Below are positions 33,684-41,114 of a stretch of DNA of 64,000 nt, one piece after another. Each line of letters begins with the position of its first letter. Position 1 is the first letter of the stretch. The DNA is from Paenibacillus pinihumi DSM 23905 = JCM 16419. Its GTDB lineage: Bacteria; Bacillota; Bacilli; Paenibacillales; Paenibacillaceae. The position numbers and the translations under genes are program-made. The notes beneath the pieces were generated by a model, which saw nothing but the letters and a program-made list of their open reading frames with translations, was not told the DNA's origin and did not search any database. The stretch spans positions 664,381-728,380 of the forward strand of contig NZ_KE383864.1 in assembly GCF_000422505.1 (NCBI RefSeq), in the 5' to 3' direction.

Positions 33684-33733
33684 AACAGCAGCGGACCAAG
33701 ACTTGAAAAATAAAGTCTTAGACTGCCGCTGTA
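33684..33733 (-). terminator. Terminator of the CynX-type gene
   Basis: A two-part stem (ACAGC-GCGG with CCGCTGT, inner AAGACTT/AAGTCTT) followed by TTTCTTTT on the minus strand. Confidence 0.6.
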
Positions 33734-33802
33734 ATCATTCAAATAACGTACCCTTTGAGTTTGTTCGTTATTTCAGCTTTATCAATTGCCACAATAATTT
33801 TG

Positions 33803-35047
33803 TCAAACATATTTCCGTCCTTTCCGTGGCAGCTCGTAGCTATTTCGGCTACCTACAAAACGGTTTCTTGCTGCTCCTATACCGACTAAAAAGAGTAAGA
33901 CCGAAGCGCCTAGCAGAATGAAAAGTGGCAGGTTCCAACTATTTGTCGCATCATGCAGATATCCTATTAGGGCAGGACCGATTGCGGCAAGAAGATATCC
34001 GATTGATTGCGCCATGCCAGACAGTTCCGCTGCTTGGTGCGCATTTTCAGTACGTAACCCGAAAAACATCATGGACAAACTAAAGGCGAAACCTACACCT
34101 ATTCCAAGTAAGATGATCCACAACAGAATGATATTGGAGCTTCCGTAAAGAAGTCCAAGCGTTCCCGTCAAAAGCAATATGGTTGTGATGACCACTAACA
34201 ACCGTTGGCTAGACATGTGCCCAGCAATAACGGGGACAATAAAGGCAAATGGAAGCATAACTAACTGCATGATCGAGAGGTACCATCCTGATTGGCCGGA
34301 TTCAATTCCTTGCTGCTTTAAAATCTCAGGCAACCATGCGATCAACACATAGAAAACCATGGACTGTATACCCATAAACATGGTTACTTGCCAGGCAAGC
34401 GGGGATCGCCAAACATTCACATCGTTACTGGATATCTGTTGACTCGTCGTGGCTGTTTGCTTCGTTTGATTTCTTAATTGGGGTAACCAACAGAGGATCG
34501 ATACAAAGCTTAGAATCCCCCATATTCCCAATGCTCCCTGCCATTTTAGACCTGCGTTCACGGCTAGCGGTACACTGATTCCCGATGCGATTGCTCCGCA
34601 TAAGCTCATTGAAATGGAGAAAACACCTGTCATGGAGCCAATTTTATTGGGGAAATCCCTTTTGATTATACTTGGCAATAATACATTGCATACGGCAATT
34701 GCGAATCCAAGAATTGCTGTCCCAATAAACAGATAAACTGCGCCAGATAAAGAACGTATTACAATACCGACAGTCAGAAAGATTAGGGCGATCATTATGA
34801 TACGTTCAACCCCATACCTTCGTCCTAATTTTGGTACTAAAGGCGATAATAAAGCAAAGGCAAGCAAGGGTACCGTTGTGATCAGACCTGCTAATGTATT
34901 TGAAATATGAACGTCATCCCTTATGAGACTCACTAAAGGACCGACTGAGGTTAAGGGAGTGCGTAAATTAGCTGCAATCACAATAATGCCGAGAATTATC
35001 AGCCCTATAGAGGATGGTACAGCTTTTTTATTTCGTTTGTTCGGCAC
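33803..35047 (-). CDS. CynX/NimT-type MFS transporter
   Basis: 414 residues, 12 membrane segments. The N-terminal AANLRTPLTSVGPLV is the CynX/NimT (cyanate/nitroimidazole transporter-like, B. subtilis YycB) signature. The segment 5 region is GSMTGVFSISMSLCGAIASG, and the second-half motif is AHQAAELSGMAQSIGYLLAA. The start is GTG 35047, nine bases after GGAAGGAG. It is paired with an XRE-cupin regulator encoded upstream in the same direction. The substrate is unknown; a small anion or drug is possible. Confidence 0.85.
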   Translation of the reverse strand: MPNKRNKKAVPSSIGLIILGIIVIAANLRTPLTSVGPLVSLIRDDVHISNTLAGLITTVPLLAFALLSPLVPKLGRRYGVERIIMIALIFLTVGIVIRSLSGAVYLFIGTAILGFAIAVCNVLLPSIIKRDFPNKIGSMTGVFSISMSLCGAIASGISVPLAVNAGLKWQGALGIWGILSFVSILCWLPQLRNQTKQTATTSQQISSNDVNVWRSPLAWQVTMFMGIQSMVFYVLIAWLPEILKQQGIESGQSGWYLSIMQLVMLPFAFIVPVIAGHMSSQRLLVVITTILLLTGTLGLLYGSSNIILLWIILLGIGVGFAFSLSMMFFGLRTENAHQAAELSGMAQSIGYLLAAIGPALIGYLHDATNSWNLPLFILLGASVLLFLVGIGAARNRFVGSRNSYELPRKGRKYV

Positions 35048-35198
35048 TCTTCATTTCTCCTTCCTGAATTCATACGTACTATTTGTTTCCTGCTGATTGA
35101 AAAAACTATGCAATACATTCGCGCGAATAACAAAAGTATATTATAGTATACTAATTTTATCAATAAGTATTTTATAATGTACCAATGCTCATCTAAAA

Positions 35199-35243
35199 AA
35201 ATACAACTCTGAATTTCCTGTCATGGAATTCGGAGTTGTATTT
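35199..35243. terminator. Terminator of the XRE-cupin gene
   Basis: The stem AAATACAACTC-GAATT pairs with AATTC-GAGTTGTATTT, with a T7 run on the minus strand. Confidence 0.85.
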
Positions 35244-35264
35244 AATAATCGGAATTTTCAACTT

Positions 35265-35825
35265 TTAGAAACCATACTTTAAGGATATATGGAGCACTGT
35301 TTCGCTATCCGTATGATTGGTATAAGAATGAGGAGAATCTGCACGAAAACTGATCGTATCATATTGATTCAATGTGTAAATCTCTCCATTGACTTGAATT
35401 TCAATGGAACCAGTCATGACTGTCGCAATTTCAGTTGTATTCACATGATGACCTTCAGGCTGATAAGAGCTATTTGGCTGTAAGTAAGCCCGACACATTT
35501 CAATATCGTTACTTTTAAAGACTGGTTCAATTATCCAATTTTTTTGATCATTAGAAAACCGCAGTCCTTCGCCTGCTCGATACAAACTAGCAGAGCCTTC
35601 TGATTTGAACAAAGCCAATAGCGGTAAAGATATACCTTTTGAAATTTTCCATATAATCGCCAAAGTTGGATTTGTCTCGCCACGTTCGATATTTCCCAGA
35701 GTAAGTTTGCTTACGCCCGTTAGTTCCGATAAGTCGTCTAAGCTCATCTTTTTTTCTTTTCTGTACTTTTTCAAGGCAACGCCGATTTGTAATACAATTT
35801 CTTTTGATTCATCGATTTCATCCAT
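35265..35825 (-). CDS. XRE-family regulator with cupin domain
   Basis: 186 residues from ATG 35825 (GAGGTG site 6 bases upstream). Residues 10-65 are an XRE helix-turn-helix (LKKYRKEKKMSLDDLSELTG, TLGNIERGETNPTLAIIWKI). Residues about 110-185 are a cupin barrel (GHHVNTTEIATVMTGSIEIQ, YDTISFRADSPHSY). This architecture usually represses a nearby transporter or catabolic gene in response to a small ligand; here the CynX-type gene is the obvious target. A terminator between the two means separate transcription. Confidence 0.9.
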   Translation of the reverse strand: MDEIDESKEIVLQIGVALKKYRKEKKMSLDDLSELTGVSKLTLGNIERGETNPTLAIIWKISKGISLPLLALFKSEGSASLYRAGEGLRFSNDQKNWIIEPVFKSNDIEMCRAYLQPNSSYQPEGHHVNTTEIATVMTGSIEIQVNGEIYTLNQYDTISFRADSPHSYTNHTDSETVLHISLKYGF

Positions 35826-36033
35826 TAGATTCACCTCAACAAAAAACAGTTATAACTAGTATATTATTTATCTAGATTCTTTTCCATACGAATAGTATTT
35901 GATGGTGGACTACACTACATGCACATACATTCTTACACCAGATAAGCTATGTACATAACAAAAGCTCCTTCCAGTATAAGTACTGAAAGGAGCTTTATTT
36001 GAACCGTTACGGTTTCAATTATTCAATCAAAAG

Positions 36034-36119
36034 TGCCGAGGACCGGGATCGAACCGGTACGGTAGTCACCTACCGCAGGATTTTAAGTCCTGTGCGTCTG
36101 CCAATTCCGCCACCCCGGC
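36034..36119 (-). tRNA. tRNA-Leu (TAA)
   Basis: 86 nt with a long variable arm (CGGTAGG...CTACCG). The anticodon loop is CTTAAAA and the acceptor GCCGGGG/CCTCGGC has a wobble pair. CCA is not encoded. Confidence 0.95.
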
Positions 36120-36467
36120 ATAATGTGAGAGCTGCACATTATGCTGTGCTTGGCAACACGTTCAACGTGTCAACAAAAAATATCATACCATGAACCATTG
36201 ACTATAGTCAACACTTATATGAAAATTTTTCCGCAAAGCTTGCAGTTTAACTTTCATAAAATTAAAAACACCTTCCTTTGCATTCGCCTATCGACGAAAT
36301 ATCAAAGCAAGGTGTATCAACTGCATTAGTCAACGTTTATCAACGACACATAGATTATGAACAAGAATGAATGATATCACTCTTATAATCTTGTCAGATC
36401 CAACTATACGAATCTCAAACTCTATGTATACTAAAAAGCAGCCACCATACTCATGTATTAAAACAAA
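36120..36467. other. Spacer between tRNA genes
   Basis: It contains a 7-bp hairpin TAATGTG/CACATTA at 36121-36141 just upstream of tRNA-Leu and a palindrome ACACGTT-C-AACGTGT at 36156-36170. No gene is visible. Confidence 0.5.
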
Positions 36468-36544
36468 TGGTGGGCCCTGAGGGACTCGAACCCCCGACCA
36501 ATCGGTTATGAGCCGACCGCTCTAACCAACTGAGCTAAGGGCCC
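36468..36544 (-). tRNA. tRNA-Ile2 (CAT, lysidine-type)
   Basis: 77 nt including encoded CCA. The anticodon loop is CTCATAA. The body (TTAGCTCAGTTGGTTAGAGC, CGGCTCATAACCG) resembles the Bacillus Ile2 tRNA, whose CAU is modified to lysidine to read AUA, rather than elongator Met. Confidence 0.85.
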
Positions 36545-36574
36545 TTATAGGATGACCACATTGACTTGTAAATT

Positions 36575-36651
<77 letters not shown>

Positions 36652-36767
36652 TCGTTAACTTCAAATGTCATCCATTTATGACGACAAGATAAAATATACC
36701 ATACTCATAAACAATTCGTCAACCCTTTTTTATTACCAATTTTCTTGTTTTAGGAAAAAACCTTCTC

Positions 36768-36932
36768 CTAGACTTTGAACCGGACCCCGTAGCGTCCTTT
36801 GCGCGAACGAAATACCTCTGCCTCGCTAGGACTGTTATAGCCATATATCCACCAGTCATCTTCCATCCGCTTCACCAGGCAGCCCGCCTGAAATTTGGTT
36901 TCATACAGCCTCACCCAATATATCCACTTCAT
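36768..36932 (-). CDS. Small protein, 54 residues, Trp/Arg-rich
   Basis: A short frame from ATG 36932 with GGAGG 8 bases upstream. It begins MKWIYWVRLYETKFQAG, has EDDWWIYGYNSPSEAEVFRS in the middle, and ends KGRYGVRFKV. The aromatic and basic content suggests a compact beta protein. It is not part of any longer frame and lies in the same direction as the tRNA genes. Family unknown; the good ribosome binding site and protein-like composition support it. Confidence 0.65.
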   Translation of the reverse strand: MKWIYWVRLYETKFQAGCLVKRMEDDWWIYGYNSPSEAEVFRSRKGRYGVRFKV

Positions 36933-37142
36933 TCACGGTTCCTCCAATGCTTCCTTTCGTTAACATTAGAATACCCCGAAATGCCCTCATTCATTTCATT
37001 TTACCATACGTTAATTTCCATTTGCTCACAAGCAGAATCACAATGACTTTAACACTATTCTTGCCGGGAGCGAAGCGCAACATCATCGAACACCGCCCCC
37101 TTAGGCGCTATGAACATTTCTTACCCCGGACTGCGTGAATTG

Positions 37143-38606
37143 CTAGTAGATATCCTGAATGACGCCATACTCATCAAAAGTAAATTCCTTACCCGCTTCT
37201 TCCTTAATCCGCTTCAAGCTCATATTCCCATTGCGCTCCCAATCACTTAGCGCTTCCTTGACAGTCTTTTCTCCGTTCAATACTTCCTTAAACAGCCGGA
37301 AGCCCGGCAAATAAATAATATCATAATAGTAGCGAAAGCTGGAGCTTAGCTGCTCCGTATCCGGCAATGACGGCTGCAACCCGTAGAATGCTTTCAGGTT
37401 GTAGCTCATTCCGCCAAGCGGCCGCGCAAATTCTTCACGAGCCATTAATTCATTTATACTGCGCGACTTTGTTTTGGCCCACGCTTTCCCGTTCAACAGT
37501 TCAACCAGTTTCCAGGCATCCGTAGTATTTTGGGCACGGGTATTAATCCCGGCCATTGTGCCTAGCTCTATGCCAATCCCTGTCGAGGGGGCCTCAGCAA
37601 AATGCGGGACACGAACGACATCCCAGTCCGGCATAGAACCGCCGGTAATTTCCTTATGCGCTGCTGCCTCAGCAAGCTCATTGATATAAGTAAAGTTGGA
37701 CACCACCATTGCTGCCCTGCCCGAGAGGAATAAATCACCGCTATACGGGTTGTACTCCCCATCTGCTCCAGTAGACGGTGTGAGGAAATCCCTGGTCTCC
37801 GGAGACACTCTATCCATATATAATCCAGATACAAGCGCCCATAAATGTTCCCATTGACTGGAGTTGACGAGCAGCTTTTCCCTGTTTTCATCAATTAATT
37901 TAAGATCAATCTGCTGAGCCATCGCCAGGATATCCCGAAATCCGTTGCCGTTAAACCGGTTCATCACAAACCCGAAGACGGGCAGATCTCCCGCTTGACT
38001 TGATGCGCGGCGGGCCAACTGTTCAATAGCTTCCCAATCCATGCCATCCTTGGGCAAATCAAGACCGCGTTCCTTGAAAATTGCTTTGTTATAAAACAGC
38101 CCAGCCGAGATAAACGTTGGGGTCAAGGCATATATTTTGCCGTGGCCCATCGCTTTCACCGCTTCCTTGATCGCAGGCGAATAGCCATCGATATCAAATT
38201 TATGCTGCTGAATCAGCGGATCCAGCTCCTGTAGCAGATTATCCTGAATTAAAGAATAAATATACGGCGAATCCGCGATTACGGCATCAACGGGGTTATC
38301 TCCTTCCATAAGAGCGCGCAGGGCCGCATAGGGGCTTTCAACATGCTCACCCGTTATGTAAGAATGCCCCCATTCATCAAGAGCAGGCACAATCTCAACG
38401 TCCACCCGGCTATTCAGCAGCTCAAAGGTATCTGTGTACCTCTGCCTGAACTCAGCTTCCATATCCTTGCCCCCATATAACGTCCCGATCCGCAGTACGG
38501 CTCTGCCTGTCTCCGGTTCGGTCTTGCCCTGGCTGCACCCGGTTATTGTAGCGACCAACATGAACGCAATAACCGCTATTACAACCATTTTCAACCTGCT
38601 TCCCAT
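37143..38606 (-). CDS. Solute-binding lipoprotein of the exporter operon, copy B
   Basis: 487 residues. The lipoprotein signal ends in TITGC (Cys about 24). The mature protein is a family 1 extracellular solute-binding fold (LRIGTLYGGKDMEAEFRQRY, PVDAVIADSPYIYSL, GKIYALTPTFISAGLFYN). It is clearly homologous along its length to the protein encoded at 38721-40226. It is the last gene of a run that starts with an ABC exporter ATPase at 45927. No importer permease is nearby, so it may act as a sensor or accessory subunit rather than a transport receptor. Confidence 0.85.
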   Translation of the reverse strand: MGSRLKMVVIAVIAFMLVATITGCSQGKTEPETGRAVLRIGTLYGGKDMEAEFRQRYTDTFELLNSRVDVEIVPALDEWGHSYITGEHVESPYAALRALMEGDNPVDAVIADSPYIYSLIQDNLLQELDPLIQQHKFDIDGYSPAIKEAVKAMGHGKIYALTPTFISAGLFYNKAIFKERGLDLPKDGMDWEAIEQLARRASSQAGDLPVFGFVMNRFNGNGFRDILAMAQQIDLKLIDENREKLLVNSSQWEHLWALVSGLYMDRVSPETRDFLTPSTGADGEYNPYSGDLFLSGRAAMVVSNFTYINELAEAAAHKEITGGSMPDWDVVRVPHFAEAPSTGIGIELGTMAGINTRAQNTTDAWKLVELLNGKAWAKTKSRSINELMAREEFARPLGGMSYNLKAFYGLQPSLPDTEQLSSSFRYYYDIIYLPGFRLFKEVLNGEKTVKEALSDWERNGNMSLKRIKEEAGKEFTFDEYGVIQDIY

Positions 38607-38642
38607 CTCTTCCCCCCTTCCAATCCCAGTTCATGATCATGT

Positions 38643-38697
38643 AAAAAAAGAACACCTCGCTCCCGGAGCAGAAAAGTCTGAACGGAGAGGAGGTGCT
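38643..38697 (-). terminator. Stem-loop between the two solute-binding genes
   Basis: GAGCACCTC-TCTCC pairs with GGGAG-GAGGTGTTC and is followed by T7 on the minus strand. It would reduce expression of the last gene. Confidence 0.7.
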
Positions 38698-38720
38698 CTC
38701 TGAAAATCTTGTTTTAAAAA

Positions 38721-40226
38721 TTAGTAAACCATCCCGGGAATTCCGCCACCAGGACCATTGCCATTATCGATCGGCTGATCCGGATTTTCTTTCATTTTCT
38801 TCAGGTTGGCATTACCTTTTGTTTCCCATTCCGCCAAAGCTTCCTTGACCGTTTTCTTATCTTGCAGAACCTCCTGGAACAATTGCTGTCCCGGTTCATA
38901 GATTGCTTGATGGAAATACGGATACTTGCTGTACAAGTTGGAAATATTGATTTTGGATGGCGGGGTCGGCTTCAGTGTGTAGAATGCCTCCACATTATAG
39001 GTCATGCCATCAAGCGGCTTCAAGAACTCCTTGCGTGCAACCATCTCATACGTGCTGCGGGACTTCAATTTTGCCCACTCTTTGCTGTTCATGAATTTGA
39101 TAAACTTCCAGGCATCATCCGGGTTTTGGGCTTTATTGTTAATCCCCATCAGCGTGCTCAAGGACATGCTGCTGCCGATTCCAGGCGCCTCCGGGTGCTC
39201 CGGCAGGCTGACAACATCCCAATCCGGCATTTCAAAGCCTTCTTCCGCCTGATCCTTTGCGTTTCTCAGATCATTTACATAATAAGAGTTTGAAACCATC
39301 ATCGCAACCTTGCCTTGGATAAAGAGATCATCCATATACGGCACATAACGTCCGTCTTCCTTTTGATTCTCGGAATACATTTTGTATACATCATCATTGG
39401 TTGGAGAAATTTTATCACGATACAAGCTGGCTACTTTTGTCCAGATTTTCTCCCAGCCATCGGAGTTGACCAGCATTTTGTCCATGTTATCGTCAAACAT
39501 TTGCAACTGCAGCGGAGCAGCCATATTTTGGGTATCGCTGAATGGATCGCTGTAACGGTTCAGCATCAGACCGAAAACTTTTTTATCCGCATCCGGCTTG
39601 ACAAAGCGGCGGCCCATTTCAATAATCTGATCCCACTGCATGCCATTTACCGGCGGTTCTACGCCTTCCTCACTGAACAGTTTCTTGTTATAAAACAGGG
39701 CTGACGAAGTAAAAGTTGGGGTCAGCGCATAGATTTTGTTGTCATTGCTCAGAGATTTGATACCCTCGAGCACCGTTGGCACGTAAGACTCGATATCGAA
39801 CTTATCCTGCTGGATAAGCGGGTCAAGTTCTTTCATGCCGTTCTCTTCTATAAGACGGGACATCACATCCGGATCAGCCACAATGACGTCTACAGGATTG
39901 TCTCCGCTAATCAGTTTTTGGAACTCTTCGTACGGGTCCGGCTGCTCTTTCTTCTCATCATTGCCGCCGCGGGGACCATACATAGTATTGTAATCATTGG
40001 CCTGAACGATTTGAATTTCGATATTCTGGTTCATAACCTCAAATGTATCGGTATATTGCTGGCGGAAGTAGGATTCATTGTCCTTGCTTCCGTACATCAT
40101 ACCGATACGCAACACCCGATTTTCATTCTGTGATCCGCCGCTGCCCTTCGTACATGCTGCAAGCATGGACGACAAGAGTAAAATGGACATGCAGACTAAT
40201 AATGTTTTGCGAAATGAGTTTCTCAT
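38721..40226 (-). CDS. Solute-binding lipoprotein of the exporter operon, copy A
   Basis: 501 residues. The signal ends in MLAAC (Cys about 25). Family 1 binding-protein fold: LRIGMMYGSKDNESYFRQQY, NPVDVIVADPDVMSRLIEEN, IYALTPTFTSSALFYNKKL, and KTVKEALAEWETKGNANLKK near the end. The C-terminus is a Gly/Pro/Asn tail (DNGNGPGGGIPGMVY). It begins 3 bases after the stop of the ATPase-AbrB gene, with GGAGGGG as its site, so it is translationally linked to the exporter genes. Confidence 0.85.
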   Translation of the reverse strand: MRNSFRKTLLVCMSILLLSSMLAACTKGSGGSQNENRVLRIGMMYGSKDNESYFRQQYTDTFEVMNQNIEIQIVQANDYNTMYGPRGGNDEKKEQPDPYEEFQKLISGDNPVDVIVADPDVMSRLIEENGMKELDPLIQQDKFDIESYVPTVLEGIKSLSNDNKIYALTPTFTSSALFYNKKLFSEEGVEPPVNGMQWDQIIEMGRRFVKPDADKKVFGLMLNRYSDPFSDTQNMAAPLQLQMFDDNMDKMLVNSDGWEKIWTKVASLYRDKISPTNDDVYKMYSENQKEDGRYVPYMDDLFIQGKVAMMVSNSYYVNDLRNAKDQAEEGFEMPDWDVVSLPEHPEAPGIGSSMSLSTLMGINNKAQNPDDAWKFIKFMNSKEWAKLKSRSTYEMVARKEFLKPLDGMTYNVEAFYTLKPTPPSKINISNLYSKYPYFHQAIYEPGQQLFQEVLQDKKTVKEALAEWETKGNANLKKMKENPDQPIDNGNGPGGGIPGMVY

Positions 40227-40229
40227 CTC

Positions 40230-41111
40230 TTACCCCTCCAGTGATTTTGGTGCTGAGATAATAATTTTTTCTCCATCAAATTCCATTGACGCCTTATCTT
40301 TAATATTCAGCGCACTCAAGTAATCTCGTGGAATTTGCATCCGCCCGACGCGGTCAACAACAACATATTCCTCATGGACATGCTGCAATGCCCCCATACC
40401 CCGGACATCCTCAGCCGCCTGATCCAAATTCGGATTACGCTTGATAAACTCTGTACTGGTCAGACCGTCACGAATGGCGACTACACGGTCAACCTTGCCT
40501 GCAAGTGACAGGTCATGCGTAACGATAACAATCGTAATGCCGATTTCTTTATTCAGCTTGCGGAAAATATCCATAATCATATCCGAGGTCCGGCTGTCTA
40601 CCGAGCCTGTCGGTTCGTCGGCCAGCAGCAGCTCCGGCTTGTTAGCCAGAGATATGGCAATCGCTACCCGCTGCTGCTCCCCTCCGGACAGCTGGTGAAG
40701 CTTGTTGCCCATCCGTTCCTTCAAGCCGACCCACTCCAGCAACTGCTTCGCATAGGCACGGTCAAGCTTACCCGAAAGAATCATCGGCATCTCCACATTT
40801 TCCAGAGCCGTCAAGTATGAAAGCAGGTTGCGGGCATTGTTCTGCCAAATGAAACCTACTGTGTCCCGCTTATAATGAACGAGATCATCATCGTTAATTT
40901 TCAGCAGGTCCCATTTTCCGACTCTGACTGAACCCGCTGAGGGGCGGTCAAGCCCCCCAAGCGTATTCAGCAGTGTTGACTTTCCGCTGCCGCTGTTGCC
41001 GATAATGGCCATCATTTCCCCTTTGCCGACGGACAGGTTCAATCCCTGGAGAGCAACGACCTCGAGATCGTCAGACTTATAAATTTTGACCAGGCCTTCA
41101 CATTCGATCAC
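40230..41111 (-). CDS. ABC transporter ATPase fused to an AbrB-like domain
   Basis: 293 residues. Residues 1-225 are a MacB/LolD-type ATPase: Walker A GNSGSGKST (about 37-45), Q-loop FIWQNN, signature LSGGEQQRVAIA, Walker B LLLADEPTGSVD, H-loop VTHD. The last about 45 residues (VVVDRVGRMQIPRDYLSALN, then ASMEFDGEKIIIS) match the swapped-hairpin AbrB/SpoVT fold, normally a DNA-binding or dimerisation module. The first gene of the operon encodes a second ATPase without this tail. The fusion may dimerise the ATPase or link transport activity to gene control; which is unknown. Confidence 0.85.
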   Translation of the reverse strand: MIECEGLVKIYKSDDLEVVALQGLNLSVGKGEMMAIIGNSGSGKSTLLNTLGGLDRPSAGSVRVGKWDLLKINDDDLVHYKRDTVGFIWQNNARNLLSYLTALENVEMPMILSGKLDRAYAKQLLEWVGLKERMGNKLHQLSGGEQQRVAIAISLANKPELLLADEPTGSVDSRTSDMIMDIFRKLNKEIGITIVIVTHDLSLAGKVDRVVAIRDGLTSTEFIKRNPNLDQAAEDVRGMGALQHVHEEYVVVDRVGRMQIPRDYLSALNIKDKASMEFDGEKIIISAPKSLEG

Positions 41112-41114
41112 GGC

